Assembly (NCBI RefSeq): GCF_029853675.1 | Contig: NZ_CP122539.1 | Location: 1-64,000 of the forward strand | Length of the DNA stretch: 64,000 nt | Reading direction: 5' to 3' | From: Tenacibaculum tangerinum | GTDB taxonomy: Bacteria > Bacteroidota > Bacteroidia > Flavobacteriales > Flavobacteriaceae | Shown: one piece after another, positions 33,756 to 42,732 of the stretch | Position numbering within the stretch: the first letter of the stretch is position 1 | Layout: each line of letters opens with the position of its first letter | Program-made: the position numbers and the translations under genes | Notes under the pieces: generated by a model | Databases searched by the model: none | Seen by the model: the letters and a program-made list of their open reading frames with translations, nothing else | Told to the model about the DNA's origin: nothing

Positions 33756-34418
33756 TTACTCTACTATAATTCCGTCTTTCATTGTAAGCGTTCTATCTGC
33801 CATTTGTGCCAATTCTTTGTTATGAGTCACTAACACAAAGGTTTGTCCAAACTCATCACGTAGTTTAAAAAACAATTCGTGTAAGTTTTTTGCTGAAGTA
33901 GAATCGAGATTTCCCGAAGGCTCATCGGCAAAAATAACCGAAGGCTCGTTTATCAATGCCCTGGCAACCGCTACTCGTTGTTGCTCACCGCCAGAAAGTT
34001 CATTAGGTTTGTGGTTTTCTCTATGCGATAACCCTAAAAAGGCGAGCAATTCTTTAGCTCTTTTTTCGGTTTCTGTTTTTGATTTTCCTCCAATATAAGC
34101 CGGAATACATACATTTTCTAAGGCAGTAAACTCGGGTAATAATTGATGAAATTGAAAGATGAATCCGATATGTTTATTCCTGAAAGAAGAAACTTCTTTA
34201 TCGCTTAAGTTTTTGATTGAAATACCATCTACATACAATTCGTAATCTTGTTGCTTTAACGGTTTGTCTAAAGTTCCTAAAATTTGCAATAAGGTTGTTT
34301 TCCCAGCACCTGAAGGACCAACAATAGCCACTATTTCACCTTTCTTTATGTGTAGGTTAACGCCTTTTAAAATTTCAACATCTCCGTAATGTTTGTGAAT
34401 GTTTTTTGCTACAATCAT
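33756..34418 (-). CDS. lolD: ABC transporter ATP-binding protein, LolD-like
   Basis: 220 residues, a single ABC ATPase domain: Walker A GPSGAGKT (34-41), Q-loop [18 protein letters not shown], signature LSGGEQQR, Walker [11 protein letters not shown] followed by NLDS, and the H-loop VLVTHN. This is the MacB/LolD (o228) subfamily. LolD drives release of lipoproteins from the inner membrane to LolA. No LolC/E permease gene is next to it, as is usual in flavobacteria, so assignment to the Lol system rests on sequence type. Confidence 0.83.
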   Translation of the reverse strand: MIVAKNIHKHYGDVEILKGVNLHIKKGEIVAIVGPSGAGKTTLLQILGTLDKPLKQQDYELYVDGISIKNLSDKEVSSFRNKHIGFIFQFHQLLPEFTALENVCIPAYIGGKSKTETEKRAKELLAFLGLSHRENHKPNELSGGEQQRVAVARALINEPSVIFADEPSGNLDSTSAKNLHELFFKLRDEFGQTFVLVTHNKELAQMADRTLTMKDGIIVE

Positions 34419-34528
34419 GTATGGTATAATTATGAATTACGAATTTTCAGTCTGTCATAAATAAACGAACTTTTTATATACGTAATTTATAGTTGTATAT
34501 GGTATTATATTCTATGTGACGAATGTAT

Positions 34529-34567
34529 AAAAAAGAAATCAGATAGACTTATCAAGTGTACCTGATT
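34529..34567 (-). terminator. Probable terminator after the DUF5916 gene
   Basis: On the minus strand, aatcaggta (34567-34559) can pair with tatctgatt (34545-34537, one G-U pair), followed by a T-rich run (34534-34529). It lies 23 bp past the DUF5916 stop. Confidence 0.7.
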
Positions 34568-34589
34568 CCTAACAATATATAAATCTATT

Positions 34590-37025
34590 TTAAAATACAT
34601 TTTTTAAATCGTTATAATCAATAAAATATACCAAGCGAAGCGAAAAAGTATGTTGGTTGGGTTCGTTAAAAAGATTTTCTAAGTTTGTAAAGAAACTCTG
34701 TGTAGCGTTTTCGTTAGAACTAAAAATAGAATTTCTGTAAAAAGCTATGAGTTGACTACCAGGTGCAAATTGCCACACGTAATTTAAGTCTAAATTCCAG
34801 CTGTTAAAGTTCATGTCGTGTTCACCATTATATAACGTGTTTTCTAACATTCCGTTTTGCTGATTTAGTTCATAAAACTGACTGTAAGGAACTTTACTCC
34901 AGTTATGCCTGAATGAGAGTGATAATGAAGAGAGTGGACTAAAAGTATACTTACCTGTTAACGAGTTGTTGTAAGATGTCCAATCACGTTGTCCGAAATA
35001 AATATGAGTATCATCACTATTCACAAAACCAAACTGATTTTCTGATTTACTGTAGTCTAATCCATAAATTAACGAGAATTGGTTGTTAAAACGGTATCTT
35101 GGTCTAATTGCAAAACCATAACTCATTTGGTCAACGTCACTAATAATTTGTCGATTAAAAGTGAAATAAAAATTGTAATCAACTGCCATTTTTTTTCTGT
35201 AGTCGGAAGAGCCCCAGTGATTCACGTTTAATCGTTCGGGTCTGTTAAAAAAGATACCACTCGTACTTCCTTGTCTGGGTTCAAAGAAATCTTTACTTTC
35301 TGTTCTGTAATTTAGATTTCCTCCAAAGCTAAATCGTGTTCTAGTATTGGCAAAAAAGGACAAGCTAGAGTTGGTGCCTGTGTAGGTACCTGAATAATGT
35401 AAAAAATTAATATTATTAAACCAAGTAATGGAGTAGTTGTTAAAAATTCCTTTCGGTTTTAATAACTGATAACCAACGAATCCGTAAACTCCTTGTTCGT
35501 TATTACTAAATAGAATTCCCATATCATTGGGATTGTAATCTTTATTTTCAAATTGGTATCCAATTTCCCAGCGCCAATTCCCTGCGTGTTTTCCTATACT
35601 GGTATCAAAAGCATATCCAGTATTTGGTTCGGTCGGGTCGTCGCTAATGTTGGTCATTTTAAACGAGCCATCAATATTATAGGTACTTTTTTTATCTTCT
35701 ACATGCCATAACAAACCCGTGGCGTTGGCATCTCTAAAATCACCTACCCTTGTTACGTTTGTATTGATTAAAGTAATAGCTGAGTTTTGGTTGAATTGTT
35801 GGTCCAACACCATGATATTGTAATTGGAAAAAGGATTGGTTGTTTCTTTTCTAATTTCTTGAGTGCTGTTATTTTGAATGGTGGCTTCTGTTTTGTCTGT
35901 AATAGCATTGAAAAAACCAATTCCCAGTCCATTTTTAGTTCGACCAGAAATTTTTATAGCATTCAGCATTTGCACTTTGTCATCTGATTTTACCAGTGTT
36001 TCGTTTTCATTGTCTACTTGAGGAGATCTAATAGGAGCAGCTCCAATTCTTCTGGAGTAAAACAAACGTCCTTTGGTAAAAAGTTCCGTTCCTTCTGTAA
36101 AAAACTGACGTTGTTCTGTAAATTGTTGTTCAAAAGGACCTAGATTCAAAACGACATCATCGAAGCCCACTTGGCTAAAATCAGGAACTAGGGTAGCGTC
36201 GAGTGTGAAGTTTTCGGTAAGACCATATTTTACATCCATTCCTGCACTCCAGTTAAACTCGGTATTGCCATCAAATGTTTTTGTAATTGCAGAAGCATAC
36301 GGATAAAAACTTAACCGAGTAGGAGGTTTTATATTTTCAAAGTTTTCGACCAAACCGTCATATTGTGTCCAAGATCCTTGGGTATTATCAATAAAATTCC
36401 AAGTATAGCGGGCATTTAAGTTTCGTATTTCTCTATGAAAATTCATTCCCCAAGACTGTATTTTTTCATTAGCAAAACGAAGTGCCCTGTAGGGTATTTT
36501 TAACTCTACCGTCCATCCATTATCTAAAATTTTGTGAGCACTGTCCCAAACAGCACTCCAATTAAAATCTTCGTTTCTACCGTTAGACACTTTGGCATCT
36601 AACTGCACCCCCGCAGCCGTAACGATAAACATAACTGGATTTTGACCGTCGTCGATAGGATTAATCATGGCCATAAAGAAATCAGTATTGGCGAAGTTAT
36701 CTCTGTTGGCAAATTCAGCGGGTATTTTTTGTGGTTCAGGCGCATACATCATCGCACTGATATACACTGCATCATCATCGTACACCAATTTAACTTCTGT
36801 CTTGTGCGTACTGGGTTCGGGTTTGCCATTATCAGGACGCATCATTACGAAATTATTGGCAATAGGAATGTTTTCCCAAGCGCTGTCGTTTAAATTGCCA
36901 TCTATTTTTGGAGGAGTGGCAACGCGTACGGCCTCTATTTTTTTTCTATTTTCATTAATGGTTTGTGAGATGATTTCTTTTGAAAAGAAAAAAAGAGTAA
37001 CAATTAGTGCTATGATCCTTCGCAT
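34590..37025 (-). CDS. DUF5916 domain protein with CBM9-like N-terminus and outer-membrane barrel
   Basis: 811 residues. A signal peptide (~1-20, ending EIISQ) is followed by a carbohydrate-binding family 9-like beta-sandwich (~30-240; PPKIDGNLNDSAWENI, DAVYISAMM, WTVELKIPYRAL, WGMNFHREIR). The DUF5916 region (~240-811) has alternating aromatic beta strands, consistent with a large outer-membrane barrel (SFYPYASAITKTFDG, DATLVPDFSQVG, FTEGTELFTKGRLFYSRRIG). Bacteroidota genomes carry many paralogues; ligand and role are not established. It is transcribed divergently from sucC across a ~215-bp gap. Confidence 0.85.
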   Translation of the reverse strand: MRRIIALIVTLFFFSKEIISQTINENRKKIEAVRVATPPKIDGNLNDSAWENIPIANNFVMMRPDNGKPEPSTHKTEVKLVYDDDAVYISAMMYAPEPQKIPAEFANRDNFANTDFFMAMINPIDDGQNPVMFIVTAAGVQLDAKVSNGRNEDFNWSAVWDSAHKILDNGWTVELKIPYRALRFANEKIQSWGMNFHREIRNLNARYTWNFIDNTQGSWTQYDGLVENFENIKPPTRLSFYPYASAITKTFDGNTEFNWSAGMDVKYGLTENFTLDATLVPDFSQVGFDDVVLNLGPFEQQFTEQRQFFTEGTELFTKGRLFYSRRIGAAPIRSPQVDNENETLVKSDDKVQMLNAIKISGRTKNGLGIGFFNAITDKTEATIQNNSTQEIRKETTNPFSNYNIMVLDQQFNQNSAITLINTNVTRVGDFRDANATGLLWHVEDKKSTYNIDGSFKMTNISDDPTEPNTGYAFDTSIGKHAGNWRWEIGYQFENKDYNPNDMGILFSNNEQGVYGFVGYQLLKPKGIFNNYSITWFNNINFLHYSGTYTGTNSSLSFFANTRTRFSFGGNLNYRTESKDFFEPRQGSTSGIFFNRPERLNVNHWGSSDYRKKMAVDYNFYFTFNRQIISDVDQMSYGFAIRPRYRFNNQFSLIYGLDYSKSENQFGFVNSDDTHIYFGQRDWTSYNNSLTGKYTFSPLSSLSLSFRHNWSKVPYSQFYELNQQNGMLENTLYNGEHDMNFNSWNLDLNYVWQFAPGSQLIAFYRNSIFSSNENATQSFFTNLENLFNEPNQHTFSLRLVYFIDYNDLKNVF

Positions 37026-37208
37026 AGTTTTATTAGAGGTGTATTATTGGTAGAGCTAAATTATTATGATTTGAGCTAATATATCATAAAATCATGTTAA
37101 TTAAACTAAAGACGTGTTAAAAAAACAGCTGTTACACTTTAGGTACTAAAAAAGCGTAACAAAATAGAAATTAAAGCACAAATTATAAGCTATTATAAAT
37201 TGAATTTG

Positions 37209-37216
37209 TATTTTTG
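37209..37216 (+). promoter_or_regulatory. Possible Bacteroidota -7 box upstream of sucC
   Basis: TATTTTTG fits TAnnTTTG and lies 24 bp before the sucC ATG at 37241. The A/T-rich surroundings lower its specificity. Confidence 0.4.
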
Positions 37217-37240
37217 TTCGACTTTAAAAATTCATATCTA

Positions 37241-38437
37241 ATGAACTTACACGAATATCAAGGTAAAGAAATATTAAACAGTTTTGGCGTTCGTATTCAA
37301 CGTGGAATTGTTGCAAATACTCCAGAAGAGGCTGTGGAAGCAGCGAAGAAATTAACAGAAGAAACAGGTACTGGTTGGCACGTAATTAAAGCGCAAGTAC
37401 ACGCAGGTGGTCGTGGAAAAGGTGGAGGTGTTAAGTTGGCTAAAAACTTAGATGAGGTAAAAAGTATTGCTAATGACATTTTAGGAATGATGTTGGTAAC
37501 TCCACAAACTTCAGCAGAAGGGAAGTTAGTGAACCAAGTGTTAATTGCTGAGGATGTATATTATCCAGGAGATAGTGAGCCAGATGAATTTTATATGTCA
37601 GTTTTATTAAACCGTGCTACGGGTAGAAATATGATTATGTATTCTACCGAAGGAGGTATGGATATTGAAACGGTGGCAGAAGAAACGCCACACTTAATTT
37701 TTACAGAAGAAGTTGATCCAGCAACAGGATTGTTACCTTTCCAAGCTCGTAAAATTGCGTTTAACTTAGGGTTAAGCGGTGCAGCTTTTAAAGAAATGAC
37801 AAAATTTGTTACGGCATTATATACCGCTTATGTAAAGTCTGATTCATCGTTGTTTGAAATCAACCCAGTATTAAAAACTTCGGATGATAAAATCATGGCG
37901 GTTGATGCGAAGGTTACCTTAGATGACAACGCTTTGTACCGTCACAAAGATTATGCAGCAATGCGTGATTTACGTGAAGAGAATCCTATTGAAGTAGAAG
38001 CGAATGCTGCAGGATTAAACTATGTAGACTTAGATGGAAACGTAGGATGTATGGTAAACGGAGCTGGTTTAGCGATGGGTACGATGGATTTGATTAAGCA
38101 AGCAGGTGGAGAACCAGCGAACTTCTTAGATGTTGGTGGTACTGCAGATGCACAACGTGTGGAAACTGCTTTCGGAATTATTTTAAAAGACCCGAACGTA
38201 AAAGCGATTTTAGTAAACATTTTTGGAGGTATCGTTCGTTGTGACCGTGTGGCACAAGGAATTGTTGATGCTTACAAAAATATGGGTGACAAAATTAATG
38301 TGCCTATCATTGCTCGTTTACAAGGTACCAATGCTAAAGAAGCCAAAGAATTAATTGATAATAGCGGAATGGAAATTATCTCAGCAACCGAGTTCCAAGA
38401 AGCAGCGGATAAAGTACAAGAAGTTTTAAGTGCTTAA
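37241..38437 (+). CDS. sucC: Succinate--CoA ligase (ADP-forming) subunit beta
   Basis: 398 residues from the ATG at 37241. A longer frame from TTG 37214 adds nine residues absent from the family, whose proteins begin MNLHEYQ/MxLHEYQ as here. The ATP-grasp domain shows KAQVHAGGRGKGGGV, SLFEINPVLK and VDAKVTLDDNALYRH; the C-terminal ligase domain shows NGAGLAMGTMD, GGEPANFLDVGG and NIFGGIVRCD. It catalyses the substrate-level phosphorylation step of the TCA cycle together with SucD, which is not encoded here. Confidence 0.97.
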   Translation: MNLHEYQGKEILNSFGVRIQRGIVANTPEEAVEAAKKLTEETGTGWHVIKAQVHAGGRGKGGGVKLAKNLDEVKSIANDILGMMLVTPQTSAEGKLVNQVLIAEDVYYPGDSEPDEFYMSVLLNRATGRNMIMYSTEGGMDIETVAEETPHLIFTEEVDPATGLLPFQARKIAFNLGLSGAAFKEMTKFVTALYTAYVKSDSSLFEINPVLKTSDDKIMAVDAKVTLDDNALYRHKDYAAMRDLREENPIEVEANAAGLNYVDLDGNVGCMVNGAGLAMGTMDLIKQAGGEPANFLDVGGTADAQRVETAFGIILKDPNVKAILVNIFGGIVRCDRVAQGIVDAYKNMGDKINVPIIARLQGTNAKEAKELIDNSGMEIISATEFQEAADKVQEVLSA

Positions 38438-38471
38438 AACTTTGTAATTAATTCTTAGTAATATATTATTA

Positions 38472-38500
38472 AACCTCACTTTTACAGTGAGGTTTTTTTG
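38472..38500 (+). terminator. Rho-independent terminator after sucC
   Basis: Stem aacctcact (38472-38480), loop tttac, agtgaggtt (38486-38494), then a T run. It lies 34 bp after the sucC stop. Confidence 0.93.
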
Positions 38501-38566
38501 TTAGAGATTCGTTATCTATATATAGGGTAGCTGTTGTAAGTTAGCAAGTGTTGAAAAAAACGTAGG

Positions 38567-38641
38567 TATGTTTTACCAAAAACACTACTATGTTTTATCA
38601 AAAACACTACTACGTTTTTATAAAAACATTACTATGTTTTG
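38567..38641. repeat. 22-bp tandem repeat, 3.4 units
   Basis: Units start at 38567, 38589, 38611 and 38633 (partial), beginning tatgttttaccaaaaacac with small changes between copies. The array lies between the sucC terminator and the convergent OmpA-like gene. Each unit has an A-run and a T-run that could pair. No coding sense is seen. Confidence 0.8.
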
Positions 38642-38668
38642 TTTTAAGAAATTTTATGTAAATAAAAG

Positions 38669-40540
38669 TTACTCAGCACAATTTTCGCAATAGGTTTTTC
38701 TTAGGTAGGCGTCTTCTAATAACTGAAAGGTTACTCCTCCTTCTAAAGATGGGTTGAATAGCTTACAAAAGCGGTCTTTGTTTTTGGTAATAGCGTTTAA
38801 CATAATGGTTCGGTACTCAGAGCTTGCGGTTAGTTTTTTATTGATGATGGTTAAGTTGATGTAGTAAAAAAGTAAGTCTTCGTCGATAGTAATACTTCTT
38901 GCTTTTTTATCTAATAGGCTCACAGCTTCTTCCATATTAGCATAATAAGTTAAAAACTGTGCCAAGCTTAAGTAATCGTAGTTAGATAAAGGGAATTTGT
39001 GATAATTGTTAACTATGTATTTTACGGCTGTATCTTTTGCCTTGTAATTTCTTTTTCGCATTTCTTTTTCAGCTTTTACGATATAAAAATTCACTAACAT
39101 TCTGTCAATGAGTGGTTTCGCTATCCCGTATTTTTTTAGATTTATAATTTCTTTTTTAAATGTTTCCTCGTTAACAGGTTGTGCATTGCTGCGCCAAATG
39201 ATAAATTTTAAAACAGCCAAATTATATTGAATCCTTTGGTTTTTAGGGTCTAACTTTTGAAGTTGCTGTAATTCACTAGTAACAATAAGTGCTTGGCTAA
39301 TGTTTACCAAGTATTTTATAACACTGTTCTTGGTTAACAATGTAAGGTATTTTTTCTGCCTAGGAATTTCCATTGCAAGCAATGTTTCTGGCGAAAAATT
39401 ACTTTTCATTTTTTCTAAAATAGCGTTTTGTATCGCCGCCGCTTCTTCTAATTTATCTTTGGCAATACGTTCGTTAAACAGTGTAACAAGTTTTGTTACT
39501 GTCATATTTTTATACTTGTCTATTTTATCCAATTCTAAAATCACTACTGCTTTTCGATGTTTTTTCAAATAGGGCTCTAATTCAGCAGCTGTTGCTCCTA
39601 CTAATTTTCTTTTTACTTCTTTTTTTGAAAGTACTGCTAAATCAGCATAGTTGGTATTTTTAATGTCATTTAAAAACTCTACCCAGTTTTCTGAGCTAGA
39701 AATTTGAGTAACTATTTGAGGTTGTTGAAACGTTTGTAGGGCAGTAGCAATACTTTTAGCGCGTTGTTCTTGTAGTTCCTTATTTCTTTCTAAACTGCCC
39801 TCAACAGAGGCATAGGCTTTGATATCAATTTTTTTAATTGTAAAATCTGTTAGGCGTAACGAATCATATAAGGGTTTGATATCTTCTGGTAAATACGTTG
39901 CTTTGTTTTTTTTAAAAGGAATGGTGAATTGTAAGGTTTTGTATTTTTTTACAAATGCTTCCTTACTTGTGGTAATTGCTTTTGTTTTATATGCTAAAGA
40001 ATCTAAATACACTCCCATATCTAACAATTCCCAAGGGTACGATTCTAAATTGTAAATCGAGTAATACTTGCATAGTACTTTATTATTTAAAAACAAAATG
40101 TTGAATTCTAAATCGTCTTTTGCCAAAGGTTCTGGTACTTTACCTACATAAACCCTAAAATTAGTGTTAAATGGTTTTAGGTTTCTACGCAGTTCTTTAG
40201 CATATACGGGTTGTAGTACCAAGCCTTTTATTTGTTGCGGAATGATTTCTTCGCCACAGGCATACCTTGTTTTTGGTACAATATCTACGGCAATACCATC
40301 ACCCGATTGTTTGAATAATTTGGTAAACCACTGTTTGTCACTTATTTCAAAAAACAGGGTATTGCCTTCTCTTTTAATACCAAATCGAATCTCTTTTGGT
40401 TTTTGACGAAACATTTGTGAAAAGTATTGGCATTTTGCGTTTCGTTCGTTGTTATTGGTAGGTATAACGATGCCGTACTGGCTTTGTGCTAGTACCAAAT
40501 TTCCTATAAGTAGGGCTAAGATTGCTAACTTTTTTCTCAT
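38669..40540 (-). CDS. Secreted protein of unknown function with an OmpA-like segment
   Basis: 623 residues with a signal peptide (~1-19, ending LVLAQ). Residues ~205-270 (FTIPFKKNKATYLPEDI, IDIKAYASVEGSLERN, LQEQRAKSIATAL) resemble the beta-alpha-beta OmpA/peptidoglycan-binding fold, although the usual D/R binding residues are not all obvious. The C-terminal half is helical and TPR-like, with possible paired Cys near the end (FCKLFN, TYCENCAE). I do not recognise a named family. It is probably a periplasmic or outer-membrane-associated protein, and it sits at the downstream end of the accessory minus-strand block. Confidence 0.6.
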   Translation of the reverse strand: MRKKLAILALLIGNLVLAQSQYGIVIPTNNNERNAKCQYFSQMFRQKPKEIRFGIKREGNTLFFEISDKQWFTKLFKQSGDGIAVDIVPKTRYACGEEIIPQQIKGLVLQPVYAKELRRNLKPFNTNFRVYVGKVPEPLAKDDLEFNILFLNNKVLCKYYSIYNLESYPWELLDMGVYLDSLAYKTKAITTSKEAFVKKYKTLQFTIPFKKNKATYLPEDIKPLYDSLRLTDFTIKKIDIKAYASVEGSLERNKELQEQRAKSIATALQTFQQPQIVTQISSSENWVEFLNDIKNTNYADLAVLSKKEVKRKLVGATAAELEPYLKKHRKAVVILELDKIDKYKNMTVTKLVTLFNERIAKDKLEEAAAIQNAILEKMKSNFSPETLLAMEIPRQKKYLTLLTKNSVIKYLVNISQALIVTSELQQLQKLDPKNQRIQYNLAVLKFIIWRSNAQPVNEETFKKEIINLKKYGIAKPLIDRMLVNFYIVKAEKEMRKRNYKAKDTAVKYIVNNYHKFPLSNYDYLSLAQFLTYYANMEEAVSLLDKKARSITIDEDLLFYYINLTIINKKLTASSEYRTIMLNAITKNKDRFCKLFNPSLEGGVTFQLLEDAYLRKTYCENCAE

Positions 40541-40640
40541 GCTTTTTTTTTGTTTAAAAGGTGCCTGTTGTAATACAGACTGTTATTGGTTTTGGTATGG
40601 TGTTTATTCTTCGATTTAAGTTAAGAAGTTTTTCTATTAT

Positions 40641-41339
40641 CTAATGTTGATAAGAAACTAATTTAATAGTTTCTGCAATACCACTAAGTTTACCTTCAAA
40701 TATTTTTACTTCTACAGGAAAGGTGTTTTCTAAATACTCGTTAATATTTAATACTGAATGTAACGGTAGTTCTATTTCATTGGTGACATACATTTCATAA
40801 ATAGTATTACCCAAATCACTTTCAGGGTCTTTCCTTATAAGTTTTAAGAAAAAACAATCAAACCCCTGTATTATTTTTCTGTTTTCTAAATCTTTAATCA
40901 CTACATACTCATATTTTTTATTGAAAAGATTATATTTATTATACAAATGTTGCTTTGTCTTGTCATAGTAATGTAAAATCCCTTTTTCTTTTAATATCAT
41001 CAAATAATCACCTATCATTTCACCATTTTGTTTCTTATATCGCCAAATAGAATCATTCGTGTATTCTACATGAATTTCTATATCACTAGTTTTTTTAAAA
41101 ATATTGATAAGGTTTAAAGATTTTAGTTTTTTGTTTATAAGTGAATCTTTTTCTCCCAAAGGGTACTCACTATCAATTAACGAATCCTGTTTTTGTTGAA
41201 AGTTGGACAATCCTTCTTGAGAAATTTGCATTGATTTTTTGAAAATAAAATGGTTATAACTATTTAACTTTTTATTTGTCTGCGCTACTGCTACATATCC
41301 GTTTAACAATAAAATCATTACAACAATACCTTTTTTCAT
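40641..41339 (-). CDS. Secreted hypothetical protein
   Basis: 232 residues with a signal peptide (~1-19, ending AVAQ). The mature part is beta-rich and charged, with no motif I can name with confidence. The arrangement of a YKKQNGEMIGDYL strand region, a KIIQGFDCFFLKL segment and a C-terminal VEVKIFEGKLSG is loosely like GLPGLI/DUF4412-type Bacteroidota secreted proteins. It follows the second Imm11-type gene after 81 bp, and any link to the toxin locus is unproven. Confidence 0.5.
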   Translation of the reverse strand: MKKGIVVMILLLNGYVAVAQTNKKLNSYNHFIFKKSMQISQEGLSNFQQKQDSLIDSEYPLGEKDSLINKKLKSLNLINIFKKTSDIEIHVEYTNDSIWRYKKQNGEMIGDYLMILKEKGILHYYDKTKQHLYNKYNLFNKKYEYVVIKDLENRKIIQGFDCFFLKLIRKDPESDLGNTIYEMYVTNEIELPLHSVLNINEYLENTFPVEVKIFEGKLSGIAETIKLVSYQH

Positions 41340-41420
41340 ATATCTTCTTTTTAAATGATAATCAATAAGGGAGTTACTTGTTTTAAGTACCTCCCTGTAT
41401 TCATATGCTAATTACAAAAT

Positions 41421-42098
41421 TTAATAAATTACCGCTACGTTATCTAATTCACTTACCTCTATAAACTCCATTCCTGTAAAACCATTTTCTTCTATGGCAT
41501 TTTTAAGTTTTTCGGATACAAAATACCCACCTGGTGATGCATTGACGATTCGAAACATATCTTCAGTGGCTTTGCTTAAGTTTAAAGTAACTTTACGATG
41601 AAGTAGCATTAATTGGTCTTTGCGTAACTCTTTTTGTTTAAATACGTATTCGTCATAATTATTTACTAAAACAGGTTGTTGAATACTTGAGTTATCCCAG
41701 TCTCCTAATTTTTTGGAATAAAATTCACTGTTAGAAAAATCGATATATGAACCTTGTTTGGTATCGTTGATCAAAAACAAATTATAATTGGTTATTAACT
41801 GCTTGTTTTGCCAAGTTTTTATTTTCCAGTCTTGGTAATTCCCAATATTAAAACTTTTTAGAAAAGCTAAAAAATCATCATCAATAACTAAAAAGTCGCT
41901 AATTGCTACAACTTTAACATATGAAGTTTTTTTTGCTTTTTTTTCAAGGATTGGTTCAGGTAATGTAAAGTCAAAATCAATTCTTCCTTCAAGCGGAATA
42001 AAATCTTGTTGAATATCTCCTAAAATACATTCTTCACTTTGCGGAAACTTTCCTAATTCTTTTATAGTATTACTGAATGTTAATTTAAAATATTTCAT
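41421..42098 (-). CDS. Imm11-type immunity protein, second copy (orphan)
   Basis: 225 residues, a close paralogue of the protein encoded at 42733-43413. The C-terminal part (GYFVSEKLKNAIEENGFTGMEF) matches the pattern of the Imm11/DUF1629 immunity family, in which a V-S-E-[KR]-L motif precedes G-[FV]-[ET]-F. Its ATG lies four bases after the stop of an orphan toxin tail (42103-42222), the same spacing as between the full toxin and the first Imm11 gene. It is therefore probably immunity for a lost toxin variant. A terminator (42307-42341) separates it from the upstream immunity unit, so its own promoter is unclear. Confidence 0.75.
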   Translation of the reverse strand: MKYFKLTFSNTIKELGKFPQSEECILGDIQQDFIPLEGRIDFDFTLPEPILEKKAKKTSYVKVVAISDFLVIDDDFLAFLKSFNIGNYQDWKIKTWQNKQLITNYNLFLINDTKQGSYIDFSNSEFYSKKLGDWDNSSIQQPVLVNNYDEYVFKQKELRKDQLMLLHRKVTLNLSKATEDMFRIVNASPGGYFVSEKLKNAIEENGFTGMEFIEVSELDNVAVIY

Positions 42099-42102
42099 AA
42101 TC

Positions 42103-42222
42103 TTATGGATAACGTATTAAATCGGCTATCTGTTCTGAATTTAAATTAGGGTCATTTTTAATTAACGTCCTGATATGATTTGCTAGTTCAGTAATAAAAC
42201 TATAGGCTTCGTCTGGAATTTT
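42103..42222 (-). pseudogene. Orphan 3' tail of an AHH-type toxin gene
   Basis: Minus-strand translation gives DEAYSFITELANHIRTLIKN followed by DPNLNSEQIADLIRYP and a stop, almost the same as the last ~38 residues of the toxin encoded at 43418-44785 (DEAYNFVIGLANHIRTLIKN ... SGQIADLIRYP). Upstream of ~42222 the similarity ends, and no toxin body is present. This is a remnant of a displaced or duplicated toxin directly ahead of its cognate immunity gene, as seen in polymorphic toxin systems. Confidence 0.85.
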
Positions 42223-42306
42223 AGTACTAAATAAAAGTAATCTTAATTTAGGTACAAAGAAGTATATAGAATTTTGTTAGAAATAATTGAACTCAACATT
42301 TATTAC

Positions 42307-42341
42307 AAAAAAGAGACTATTTCATAAATAGCCTCTTTCTA
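42307..42341 (-). terminator. Terminator after the small membrane gene in the immunity unit
   Basis: On the minus strand, agaggcta ... tagtctct forms a stem with one mismatch and a run of T follows. It begins 4 bp after the stop at 42345. Confidence 0.75.
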
Positions 42342-42344
42342 AGT

Positions 42345-42731
42345 TTACTTATTATTTTGAAATAGATAAAAAGCTTTAAAACTTTTAGAAAAACCAAAAT
42401 GGTAAATTGCCATTGAATAAACAAAAACCATAATACCAAAAGGTATTTTATTTATAAATGAAATTTCTAAAGTATTGAAGCTAATTAATAACCCAAAAAG
42501 GGCTACAGAAAATAAAATAATTAACACTATTTTAGCCCATTTTTTTCCTTTATAAACCATTAGTAAAAGAGTAACAGTTAACGAAAACCGTATTAATTGT
42601 TGAAAAAGTTTTTTAAGTTCTATTTCAGGTCTAACTGAGTGGTAAAAATATATACTATGTATAGAAACTAATAAAATACTTATAGAAATTAATATTGTTC
42701 TCCTTTTTCCAAGTTTAATTAAATTGTCCAT
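42345..42731 (-). CDS. Small four-helix membrane protein in the toxin/immunity locus
   Basis: 128 residues: a short basic N-terminus (MDNLIKLGKRR), then about four hydrophobic helices (~13-31, ~48-60, ~66-85, ~93-112) and a polar tail. No family recognised. It starts one base after the first Imm11 stop, so it is translated from the same message. Immunity to membrane-acting toxins is often given by such small membrane proteins, so it may be a second immunity factor, but this is inference from position. Confidence 0.6.
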   Translation of the reverse strand: MDNLIKLGKRRTILISISILLVSIHSIYFYHSVRPEIELKKLFQQLIRFSLTVTLLLMVYKGKKWAKIVLIILFSVALFGLLISFNTLEISFINKIPFGIMVFVYSMAIYHFGFSKSFKAFYLFQNNK

Positions 42732-42732
42732 T

